Shown: one piece after another, positions 1 through 9,509 of the stretch
Position numbering within the stretch: position 1 is the first letter of the stretch
Layout: every line of letters starts with the position of its first letter
Origin: Branchiostoma floridae
Taxonomy: Eukaryota; Chordata; Leptocardii; Amphioxiformes; Branchiostomatidae
Direction of reading: 5' to 3'
Assembly: GCF_000003815.2 (NCBI RefSeq)
Contig: NC_049995.1
Location: 17,153,924-17,217,923, forward strand
DNA length: 64,000 bases
Notes under the pieces: generated by a model
The model's database searches: none
Told to the model about the DNA's origin: nothing
Seen by the model: the letters and a program-made list of their open reading frames with translations, nothing else
Made by a program: the position numbers and the translations under genes

Positions 1-1760
1 CGGATTAGTGGGTCTGCGACAGAGGCGAAGGCTGGTACGAACTTTCGATAGAAGGATGCGAGTCCGACAAAGGCACGTACGTCCTTCTGACAGGTGGGGG
101 TCGGCCATTTCTCGACGCGGGATGTGTTAGCAGGATCGGGGCGGATGCCATGCTGCGAGATAACGTGTCCGAGGAATGTCACTTCCTGCTGAGCGAAGCG
201 GCACTTTGCAGGGTTAAGTTTAAGTCCAGCTTGGCGGAAGCGGTCGAACACTTGCTGGAGGACCCGCAGGTGGTCGTCGAACGTTGCGGTAAACACAATG
301 ATATCGTCAAGGTATGCAAGGCAGACGTCCCAACCGACGCCGGCGAGGAGTAGTTGGACAAGACGTTGATATGTCGCAGCCGAGTTGGATAATCCGAAGG
401 GAAGGACCTTGAACTGCCATAAGCCTTCGTTAGTGCAGAATGCTGTTTTGTGACGGTCGGACGGATGGACGGGGACTTGCCAATACGCACTCTTCATGTC
501 GAGTGTGGAGAAATAACATGAACCGGCCAGGGCGTCGATTGTGTCATCCACCCGTGGCAGGGGGTGGGCGTCTGGCACTGTCACCGAATTAAGTTTCCGG
601 TAGTCCACGCAGAATCTGGGGCTGCCATCTTTCTTCGTAACTATGACAACCGGCGAAGCCCAAGGGCTGGTACTAGGTTCGATGACGTCACTGTCCAACA
701 TATCGGAGATTTGTGCTCGCAGCGCTTCGCGACGGTGTACAGGTGTGCGGTACGGTTGTTGACGGATTGGTTTAGAGTCACCAGTGTCGATACGGTGTTG
801 CAGTAGGGTGGTACGACCGATGTCAGAGGCGCCATGGGAAAAACACTGGCTGTTGTCTTCTAAAAGGCTAGAGAGTTCGGTCTTTTGAGACGGTGGCAGA
901 TCTATATCGGACAGGTCGATGACTGGCAAGGAGGTTTTAGGAACACGTACCTTCTTGCCATGCGGTGGTGAAACGGCTGCTGCGGTGACAGTAGTCGTGG
1001 CGTCGTTGATGACGTAATCTGCTTCGGGGCCAGAGGCGGCGTGGAAATGTCCGATATTGCATTTCTCAGGGAGATTGACGGCGTGATTGTTTGTGTTGAT
1101 AATCTGTACCAGAGCACTCCCCTCCACGACTCGGGAGACCGTCCTGGCGGCAGCCACCCCATCATATGTAACTCGCTGCAGCTGCGGCTCAAAGACGCCG
1201 TCGTAGTGATGTGGTGTGCCTCCACGGGCGGTGGACAGTCGGACGGGGATGACAGATACAGAGTTCGGCGGCAAGACTGTTGTTTTACAAACTGTGGCAT
1301 CGGAAACAGATGGGACGAAAGAAGACCGCGGTAGAAGGGGAATAGATGATGATCTTACGTCAACAGTTCCGGTGGTCGGATTGATGGTTATGTCGTTGGC
1401 GCGGCAGAAATCCCACCCAAGGATTACGTTGCTAGTGGCCTGGCCCATAACATGGAATGTTGCGGTAGTGGAAACTGGGCCCAGACGGACGGATGCAGTA
1501 ACTGTTCCCACAATGTTCAGGCGTTCACCGTTGACTGATCTTGCTGTTGTGGTAGTTTCACTCAGCGGGAGGAGGCGGAGGATGGGCGATGATAACCGAA
1601 AAGAGTTATTGATAATAGAGATGCACGAACCTGTGTCTACAAGGGCCGGGGTTGGCGCGCCTTGGATGCTGATAGAAACAAATGGGGAGAAGTCCGTAGT
1701 AGTTGCGTTAGGCTGGGGAGTAGCTGACTGCTGGCGCGCACAGTCAGCTACTGGTCGTTT
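1..1760 (-). CDS. Ty3/gypsy-type retrotransposon pol (protease and reverse transcriptase), 3' part outside window
   Basis: I translated the minus strand from about 1760 to 300 in one frame and met no stop. The frame holds an aspartic protease with VDTGSCISII (near 1609-1640) and the later VILGWDF motif (near 1400). A reverse transcriptase follows, with VVIVTKKDGSPRFCVDYRKL (about 585-650), LPFGLSN (about 380-400) and the catalytic AYLDDIIVF (about 293-318). RNase H and integrase would lie left of base 1. The frame is -1 relative to gag, so pol is probably made as a Gag-Pol fusion. The lack of breaks suggests a fairly young copy. YLDD and the gag-protease-RT order fit Ty3/gypsy (Metaviridae-like) elements; the clade is not assigned. 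Confidence 0.9.
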
Positions 1761-2641
1761 CCCGGGGGTGGTGGAGGGGTCGGGCAGGAGGCGGCATAGT
1801 GGCCATAGCCATAGCAATTATGGCACTGCTCGTCAGGACGTACTGGGCGGCGGGGCTGGCGTGGCGTCCTGCGCTGGGGCTGTGAGCGGCGATCGTCACG
1901 ACGGCGGTCGGTGTCCCTGCGGTCTCGCGGCGGCTCGGCGTCGTCGCGACGGTCACGGGTTCGGCGGTCGTCTTTAGCTGCTTGGGCGTGGAGCAGGTCG
2001 ACTACTTCTGTCAGTTTAGACGCCAGGGACGCGACGGTGGCGGTCAGGTCGGGTGTCGGTGCTCTGGTCGACGTAACCCTGGCCGCGGTATGGTCGGGCG
2101 TGGAAAGCTGTATGTCCCTGGCTGCGGCGCTGCGAGCGTGCTCGCAGAAAGCGGCCTGGCGGATGGCAGCGTCGATGTCCGCAGGCCCGAACTCCATCAC
2201 CCGGTGTTTCAGGTCCGGGTCCAGGCCTGAAAGAAACCGGTCCATGGCAACGTGCGCCCGCCCGGCGTCGTTGTACGTGGGGTAGGCCAGGCGGACCAGG
2301 CGCTGTACGTCCGCCGCGTACACTGACAGGCTCTCACCTGGTCGTCGTGGCCTGGCATTAGCGGCGCGGCGGAACTCCTCCAATAGCATTGGGCGGCCGA
2401 AAGGTCCGACCATGGCGGCACGGAGGAGAGCCAGGTTGGCCTTCGTGGCGTCCGGCAGCTCTGCGTAATAGCTGAACGCAGGGCCGGAGAAGTAGGTTGG
2501 GAAGTGCCGCAGCCGTGCGGCCTGGTCCAGCTGCTGGGCGTCGGCCCACACGTCGAACTGCTGGGCCCAGAGCTGGAAGTCCCCTGTCCCGTCGAAGGAG
2601 GGCGGCAAGCGAAAACGTGGTTCTGCCATGGTCAACGTCAA
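1748..2641 (-). CDS. Retrotransposon gag with CCHC zinc knuckle
   Basis: A 297-residue open frame starts at 2641 on the minus strand. The N-terminal half (PSFDGTGDFQLWAQQFDVWA, then a helical region) is typical of the capsid-like part of gypsy Gag proteins. A basic Arg/Asp-rich stretch precedes one zinc knuckle, CHNCYGYGHYAASC, near residues 274-287, which binds nucleic acid. The protein ends in a proline run just before the stop at 1748-1750. It lies 5' of the protease/RT frame and 47 bases inside the LTR. Gag would form the particle around the element RNA. Confidence 0.92.
   Translation of the reverse strand: MTLTMAEPRFRLPPSFDGTGDFQLWAQQFDVWADAQQLDQAARLRHFPTYFSGPAFSYYAELPDATKANLALLRAAMVGPFGRPMLLEEFRRAANARPRRPGESLSVYAADVQRLVRLAYPTYNDAGRAHVAMDRFLSGLDPDLKHRVMEFGPADIDAAIRQAAFCEHARSAAARDIQLSTPDHTAARVTSTRAPTPDLTATVASLASKLTEVVDLLHAQAAKDDRRTRDRRDDAEPPRDRRDTDRRRDDRRSQPQRRTPRQPRRPVRPDEQCHNCYGYGHYAASCPTPPPPPGNDQ
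1757..1763 (-). promoter_or_regulatory. Probable -1 ribosomal frameshift site between gag and pol
   Basis: On the minus strand the heptamer GGGAAAC lies in the gag frame as G GGA AAC, the X XXY YYZ arrangement of -1 slippery sites. It is six bases before the gag stop codon. The protease/RT frame is -1 to gag and is already open here. The motif and frames are seen; the use of frameshifting is inferred. Confidence 0.7.
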
Positions 2642-2687
2642 CGAAAGCGTGGTTCAACAGCTCGTGAGCTGTACCGCTGCCACCAAT

Positions 2688-2990
2688 TGTTATGTGTAGG
2701 CCGAGCGGCTAACTAACTATTTACGGAGAGGACATAAAGAGGTCTGCACACGTTGGCTCGCACTCCAAGACTGACCACGGTGGGTCGGTATCGTTTATTC
2801 GCGTATCTATAATACAGGCCAGATGTACCAGGACACTCGGGTATCTATAATACAGACCAGATGGGCCAGATCGCCCCATGGTGGTGGGAGCTGGCCCTAT
2901 CATAACTATAGGGAACGGAAAGTGATCTCGATCCAGTTTTAGTTCACTTAAGACCCAATCTTCCACTTTTCGTGACAGAGATGACAGACA
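2688..2990 (-). repeat. Probable 5' LTR of the gypsy-type element
   Basis: Read on the minus strand the segment begins TGTCTGTC and ends ACATAACA, so it has TG...CA ends, about 303 bases long. A possible primer-binding region (TTGGTGGCAGCGGTAC) follows directly, then gag. The 3' LTR is outside the window, so the ends cannot be confirmed by comparison. Confidence 0.5.
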
Positions 2991-3194
2991 CTATGTTATA
3001 GGTCCATTGTACGGGGAAATTTCCTTAGCTCTTTTCGACAAGCACAATGAACAGTGGACAATGGTTTAACGTCCCGTCCTAAGGACTGCAACCCTTTCCG
3101 GTAGCGTGCATGTCGGGTGAGCGATACAGCGGGAATCGAACTCACGGCTTCTAGTACTTCTTGTTCCAGAGGCAGGACTGCTGAGCACCGGACT

Positions 3195-3335
3195 ACACCA
3201 GAGGTCCTGGGTTCCAATCCTGTAATGCTATCGATATTGAGTATTTTGGAAGTGAACTTTACACGGCTTTCTTCACTCCATCCAGGTGTAAAAATGGGTA
3301 CCTGACTTCGGTTGGGGAGGTACAAGGCAGTAGAT
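3195..3335 (+). repeat. tRNA-derived SINE fragment, family 2
   Basis: Contains a B-box-like GGGTTCCAATCC and then a body (CACTCCATCCAGGTGTAAAAATG, GACTTCGGTTGGGGAGGTAC, split here only for length) that recurs near 52970-53040 and 56710-56775. A second B-box-like motif in the opposite direction lies at 3130-3142, so two fragments may be joined. Confidence 0.6.
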
Positions 3336-3629
3336 GAAGAAAAATGGGCTCCGCCTTCGAATACTATGTCCTAGAAACAATTGTCATGATTTGAGAACAA
3401 CACACTGTGTATGTGATCCTTGATTTCATATTTGGGATAGTTGCCAAGATATTAAAGTATGATCTAGAAGACTAACTCACAAAACGTAAAACAGCTGGTT
3501 TTTTATCTTTGAAATTCATATAACAAACTGCGACATCTGTTTTAGCCTACGTTTATAGCTTTTGATCATTACATGAAACTGTTCCCTCGTCCTTTTCTTC
3601 CTTCAAGTGGTGGATGTGGCTAAAAGAAA
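3336..3629. other. AT-rich spacer, nothing recognised
   Basis: No open frame with coding character, no splice-flanked exon and no repeat shared with the rest of the window was seen. Confidence 0.5.
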
Positions 3630-3638
3630 CACAGACAG

Positions 3639-3847
3639 TACTCTCCAAGCAGAGGTTAGGCTCCGTCTGTTTTTTAACGTTTTTTTAGTCGTTTTTATCG
3701 GGCTTTCTATTTTGTCATTTTTCTTGAAGTACGCCAGCAGTTAAGTTTTGACACAGCAAAATATAAAAAAAAATAGAAAACCCGATAAAAACGACTAAAA
3801 AAAAACGTTGAAAAAACAGCCGGAGCCTAACCTCTGCTTGGAGAGTA
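3639..3847. mobile_element. MITE family A, copy 1 (9-base target duplication)
   Basis: A 209-base foldback element with ends TACTCTCCAAGCAGAGGTTA and its reverse complement. The arms continue inward almost to the centre (GTCGTTTTTATCGGGCTTTC against its complement). It is flanked by perfect 9-base direct repeats CACAGACAG at 3630-3638 and 3848-3856. A 9-base duplication suits Mutator-like transposases. No coding capacity. Confidence 0.88.
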
Positions 3848-3856
3848 CACAGACAG

Positions 3857-5740
3857 AGCGCATCCTTTACCGTTCAACGGAGACTGACGTTTGTTGCTCT
3901 AACCTATAGCGATCGTGAACAAAAGCCTAAACAAAACCATTGTGTCTGTGTTTGTGCGGAACAGACAAGGTGCAACGCGCCTTTGAAACATATCATAGTG
4001 CACTTGGGATGGTGAATGGTTGTTCCAAAAAGACAATAGCGGTACCACACTAGTAATCGATGTCTTCTCGGAAAGAGAGGGACAGTGCGTCTATTTGTAA
4101 AGCTATACGATTGCTTTTGAAACCTTAAGCGACCTTTGTTGTTTTTCAACAACACAAAGCTACCGTCTATATCCTTGGAAACGAGAAGAATTGTTGTCAC
4201 TATTTGTAAGGAACAAACTAAGAGTTGCGTCACTTTAAGAGATAAAGTGTTGTTTATATATCTGTACCGACTGTTGTTCAATAATACAATGCAGTACAAC
4301 AGTCTTTAGAGAAAGCGAGGTACTGTTCTTTCTATGTATCAGGAACAAACTAGAAACCACGTCCGGTTCAATGTACCTCATTTGTGGTAAACAAAACCTT
4401 AAAACCGTGCTTGTCTCGTGACATCAGTCTGCTTTCTAAGATGGATGTAGGAAAATATGTCCTCTTCAAGGACGTCCGATGTCATGTTCTTGACGAAATT
4501 AAACATCCCAAATTTTATGACAAAACATACAGAAAATGTATGTTTTTGCAGGTGTGCATACGAAGGGTATGACGGTAATAATACGTCATTTCCGGTATTC
4601 GTGTGTGTTAAGTTGTCACAATAGGGTAATTTATTCCTAGGTCTGTAAAAATGCCCTCTTCCTCTTCAACTTTTAAAGAGAAAAAAAAAGTAGGTATGAA
4701 TCCCCCACTCTCTGGGTCCAACGACCTTCCTAGCTTTAGATTATAGTTTAGTATGGCCTTTGTTTACAATTATACAATTCGTTAACGTTAAATAACAGTG
4801 CATAGAGGTATCAATTTGTGGACTAAAATGAACAAAATGAACAAAACACATATAACCGTGATGTGACCTACACAGACGCGTAGACACAACAACAGATAAG
4901 TAAACACAACTTGGGACACGTGCACTATCAGAGTAAGGGTCTTGTGTCAAACGTCCTTCTTGCAAAACAAAACATCCTAACGGAGAAGAATACATCGAGA
5001 TAAAATTAATCTTTATGAGCTACATTTTGGGACAAACAATTCGGTGGTGGCCTTAAATCCAGGTGTTAAGACGTTTACAAGTTAGCAGCCCAAATACATC
5101 AATCTTAACCCATTTTTCAATTGTTTCGTCTTACATTCTAGTTTACATATAGGACAAACAGGAAAGTTTGAGTTATTCTGTTAAATAACTCAGAATGACC
5201 TTCAAAACAGTCCCCTAATTATGTCGACTATTCGTGAATGTCTAGTCTGTACATAACAGCCGAACACCTGTCTTGGTCCTAGTGATATAAGACTAAAGGT
5301 CCTTTTGTAAATATTGTTTGTCAGCAATTACGATTTTAAACCATGTATCTTCTTAAATTACTGTACGTAACTCTTTGTGCAATTCTCCCTGGAGGAGTAC
5401 ATGTAAATTACCATCACAATTCAGACTTGATTTAAAGTCTGCGATATGGTATTTTAATAAAGATTTCAAGATTTCAAGATTTCAAGAAAGTCCATTGTGT
5501 TTAATAGGGGTGGGCCCAGGGTGACTCGTGTCTTCAGCTCTTAGAACTAAGGGTCGTGTCAGCTAGTCTCCAAGCAGATGTTAGTAGTTCTAAAAAGTTC
5601 ACTGACAGAACGGCTTGTCTGAATCTTAAAATAAGAAGACTGTCCGAAGAGCCAGTCCACAACAAATAGATGCTGGGTGACGAATATTTGCTCCTACACT
5701 TGCCAATGACCCAAATAATGACTTTGGCTATCCTACACGT
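3857..5740. other. Non-coding intergenic stretch
   Basis: AT-rich sequence without a credible exon. A lone family-A-like end (TCTCCAAGCAGATGTTAG) sits near 5567-5585. A possible retrotransposon tail (AATAAAG followed by three GATTTCAA repeats) lies near 5456-5485. Confidence 0.5.
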
Positions 5741-5744
5741 AACT

Positions 5745-5900
5745 TAGAACCATTACCCTAACCTGCCCTATACTAAAAGCTAACCCTGACCCTACTCCTA
5801 GCCCCTTCATACCCCCTACCCTGATCTTACCCTAAACCTAAACCGCACTTAACCTAACCCTATATATATATATACCAAACAACCCTTACCCTAACCGTCT
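5745..5900. repeat. Degenerate telomere-like CCCTAA-type repeats
   Basis: Many interrupted motifs such as CCCTAACC, TAACCCTGACCCT, TTACCCTAAACC and AACCTAACCCTA, with a short (TA)n run in the middle. They resemble the vertebrate-type TTAGGG telomere repeat read on the C-rich strand, but no perfect tandem run exceeds two or three units. Confidence 0.5.
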
Positions 5901-5929
5901 AAATCTAAATCCCTGCACTTCCAAACGGG

Positions 5930-6960
5930 GCCCAAAATTTAGTCGATCAGAAATTGGACACGACACGGGTCACGAGTGTCCACCTCCTTAACATCTGCTT
6001 GAAGGTGACGTATGACCATGTGTTTCTGTGTAAATATTGGCGTTTCTACCAACCGATAACCGTGACCGTTTCTCCGGGTGCAAAAATTTGTCGGAGCAGA
6101 AATTGGACGCGACACGGGTCTTGAATATCTACCTCCTTAACATCTGCTTAACTTGAGATTACGTATGACCATATGTTTCTGTGTAAATCGCAGTGTCCCC
6201 ACCAGACGACTTCTAGACAGTAGAATAAACACAACCATGACAAATTCGTCGGGTGCCACAATTTGGTGCAACAGAAATTTGGCGCGACACTTGACAGAAA
6301 ACTTCACAAGTGTCACCATGCATCTGCTTCATGATAACGTATCGTACTCTCAAAGCCCCGTTTTTTAGTCGTTTATATCGGGCTATTTTGTATTGAATCT
6401 TGTATTGTCAAAACCTAGCCAAGGTCAGTGCCAGCTGAGGTTTGGCTGGCGGACTTCAAGAAACAATACAAAATCGAAAGCCCGATAAAAACGACAAATG
6501 AAATGAAAACGTAAAAATGATAGCCGCAGCCTAACCTCTGCTTGAAGAGTAGACGTATCGTACAACCATATGTTTCTGTGTAAATCTGTGATTCTACCAG
6601 CCGACTACCAGACAGTAGAGCAAACATAGCCGTGACCGTTTCTCCGGTTCACTAGCCGGAAAGGAGCAGAAATAGTAGGAGCAGAAATTGGACGTGACAC
6701 ATGTCACAAATGTCAAGCTCCCTTACATCTGCTTGAAGATGACGTATCCCCACCGTGACCACTTCTTCGGGTGCAAAAATTTGGTGGGGCAGAAATTTGA
6801 CGCAACACCGATCAGAAAAACTCCACACCACATCTGCTTGAAGACCATATGTTTCTGTGTAAATCACCAGTGTTCGCACCAGCCGATTACTAGACAGAAG
6901 AGTAAACTTGACCGGGACCGCTTCCACGGGTCACTAGCCGGTAAGGAGCCGCAGTGGGTG
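5930..6960. repeat. Degenerate tandem array, units of roughly 140-200 bases
   Basis: The block CTTAACATCTGCTTGAAGGT / GACGTATGACCATRTGTTTC / TGTGTAAAT, then TTCTACCAACCGAYTA and CGGGTGCAAAAATTTGTCGG / AGCAGAAATTGGACGCGACA, recurs about four to five times (near 5985, 6130, 6320/6552, 6720 and 6830). One unit is split by MITE family A copy 2. Confidence 0.75.
6345..6551. mobile_element. MITE family A, copy 2, nested in tandem array
   Basis: 207 bases with the same inner arms as copy 1 and a right end CTAACCTCTGCTTGAAGAGTA; the left end is more degraded. It is flanked by AACGTATCG (6336-6344) and GACGTATCG (6552-6560), a 9-base target duplication with one mismatch. The array unit is restored when the element is removed. 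Confidence 0.85.
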
Positions 6961-6961
6961 T

Positions 6962-9010
6962 ACTTGACTCTGAACTTGGCACACGCCATGGGTCAGTCCA
7001 AGTCTGTCAACATTAAAGGGGTGGCAACACTTCACATTTTTTTTTTTCAAGAAAATACCAATAGTATGAAACCTGAAGCAACAGATGGATCAGGGTTGAC
7101 TTGGGTGGTGAAAAAGTACCAAGACTATAATTTTGCTTGATTAAGATTCAATGCAAGGTTTTCTTTTTATCATTTTTTTTATAATAAATGGTTTATTCTA
7201 CGGAATATTTTAGTACACAAATACCCCACATTATCTAGTCTTTTAGCTACAATAATATTGCAATACAACAAGATGGGATTCTCACATTATGAACCCTTTC
7301 TATCTGTAGCAATAATTGACATATAGCAAGATGGAAATATCCATGTAATATCGTATATCCTTGGTTTCACTCACTCGCGCACTCACGTCTTCAAAATCCG
7401 AAAGTTTTCCCAAGACGTTGCCTGAGTCAAAAGGCATACATTAATCAAAAAAGAATTGTTCAACCTCCTTGCTTTAATTAAGGTCATGTCTCAGGAAAAA
7501 TATTGGGAGAGGACCACAAAGCCCAAATAGTCCAAATCCTTTCATGTATAAGGTGATTCTCGAAGGTTCAAATTCCGCACCATTACAAAGACATTGCCGG
7601 AGAGGAGCATTGCCAAATGTCTTACCCGGCTTTTGGCGGCGCTGCAAAGTGCAGAAGTAGCGGTTAACTCGCACCTGGGTTTGTCCATAGTACACATATG
7701 TATGTCTGCAGTTTCACTAGACGACGATCGCGACCAAAATTGTATTTGTATGACCCTTGAATTTATTATTAGAACGCAAGATGTAGAAATTACGATTTAA
7801 AAGAAACTAAAACGTGTAAAAATCCTTCTCAGTGTATCTTTGAAACTTGAGCGATCTTGGAATCAAACCTTCAGTCGCTCAGCAGCCGGAACCTCTAGTG
7901 AAAAGGCTTCAATACTGACAATTTTGTGTGGAATAAGCTGTGTACAAGCGAAACCCTTAGCACAAGGCGTTTGGTATTTGATCTGAGTTCAGCTTTTGTA
8001 AGAAAGCTACCAAAGAAAGGCGTCGCAGCGCCTATGTACATTGTATGAAGCTCAACAGAACAAAACAAAAAATGCTTTCGAGTAACTGTATGGACCGATT
8101 TTAAACAGTGGAAGAACAAATCAATACTCCAGGACCGGTTTTGCCTTTGTTGTTTTAGAGACTGTGTAAGCACAGAAACTGTTGTTTTGGAGACATGGCT
8201 GTACTACTTAGCCCAGAGCGGCGATCTTAACCTACAGTCACAACTTTGGTATCCGTGGTTGGGTGTAGACTTATGTAGATCGGTTGCCCACAAAATCTCT
8301 GACATTTACCCACACGCCTTAGTAGTGGGTCCTACCCTCGCTTTTTCGGGATCAGTTTTGCAAGTGATGCCCAGGGAGAGGGCTTCATAGACTTAGTCAG
8401 AATAAATTCTTTTCATACCATTTGAAATGGGGAAACAATCACTGCAGGATCAGCGATTTATTTGGAACGTTAGCCTGTCAGAGAGAGGTTAGCTTCGTAC
8501 CACGCTAATAACCGCACTGAGGAATGACGGACGTTTGGTGCACGCAAAGCTAGAGTGGCGTAGTAGAGACCCAAGACAGGGCCGGACTGTGTGTTCTGTG
8601 AGTGTGTCTCCTGTTCTTTTCTGGTCTGTCAGAGAGTGCCTTTGTTGACGATTCATAAAACTAAGCAAATATCCGGATTCAAACTGGGGTTTTGACGAGA
8701 ATGACGGTTTTCAAGGGTGACAGCGAGAAACGATCTTCCAAGTTTGAATATCGACGTACGTGATTTTTGATTGGCTGTCAAGTGGGTAACCGTTATTGTG
8801 ACATCCGGGATCTTTCAAGCGATACGAGGGGAATTCCTTCGGTTTGCAGCCTCGTCTCGTGTATGTGTCAAACCGCGAGTAAACAAAGCCGGAACGTTTC
8901 AAAACCTTGGCTTTGGCATTGGAACCACTATGTCCCGTAGGGTACGTAATGGGGAGGGGGGCTCATGTTTTTGAAGAAACCCCACATACATAGACAAAGC
9001 AACAAATTCC
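6962..9010. other. Non-coding intergenic stretch upstream of the CEMIP-like gene
   Basis: No exon-like frame with splice sites and no strong repeat was found. The short open frames lack coding character. Confidence 0.5.
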
Positions 9011-9011
9011 T

Positions 9012-9150
9012 AGTCTCTACCAGACTCCGGTATGGCTGAATAGTAATAGGAACTTTGGCCAAGTTAGGAATAAGAGCCTAGGACTGGGATTAACTGGCAT
9101 AGGATTGTGCTGACTGCAAAAGACTGACTGAAATTCAAATCCCATAGCAA
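9012..9150. repeat. Direct repeat flanking exon 1, upstream copy
   Basis: Shares TAGTCTCTACCAGACTCC, GAATAGTAAT and GACTGCAAAAGACTGACTGA with 10074-10225 in the same order and orientation. The two copies bracket the first exon of the CEMIP-like gene about 1.06 kb apart. Confidence 0.75.
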
Positions 9151-9383
9151 AATATTTGGTCCTCTTTTTTATCATTCTTGCAAATCGACCAACAAGTTCC
9201 TGAATTTGCGCGAGGCATGTGCAAGTGGTCGTGCGGGGATTGCATAATCCAAAAGAAGGCGTTTCCGGCGGAAGTGAACTCCGACCAATGGCAGACCAGT
9301 ACGCCCCGTCCCAAGGGAGCGGTCGAGTCAATATGCCCCGTTGTCCTTCGCTCTGTGGATACAGAATAGAACGGTCCGGGCGA

Positions 9384-9391
9384 TATAAAAG
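9384..9391 (+). promoter_or_regulatory. TATA box of the CEMIP-like gene
   Basis: TATAAAAG, 50 bases before the start codon of exon 1. A start site about 30 bases downstream would give a 5' leader of only about 20 bases. Position and sequence are seen; use is inferred. Confidence 0.65.
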
Positions 9392-9433
9392 GCAGAAGCA
9401 CACCGAGCTTGGTCCATAGATATTTCATTCGCC

Positions 9434-9509
9434 ATGGCGGGAGTCTCTGTCTTGCTGGTGCCGACGGCACTTCTTCTTGTAACCGTGTATGCAAGTCCTC
9501 AACGTACCG
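9434..9509 (+). CDS. CEMIP: CEMIP-like exon 1: start codon and signal peptide
   Basis: Encodes MAGVSVLLVPTALLLVTVYA then SPQRT, a hydrophobic secretion signal with likely cleavage after YA. The donor is GTAAGTAC, phase 1. The ATG is the first after the TATA box and joins in frame to the CPDVDP exon. Confidence 0.9.

Noticed and set aside
1216..1977. Plus-strand open frame of 253 codons
   Set aside because: It lies opposite retrotransposon gag and protease frames that have clear motifs on the minus strand, so it is a shadow frame.
5566..5586. Another MITE family A copy
   Set aside because: Only one end-like word is present, with no partner end or target duplication.
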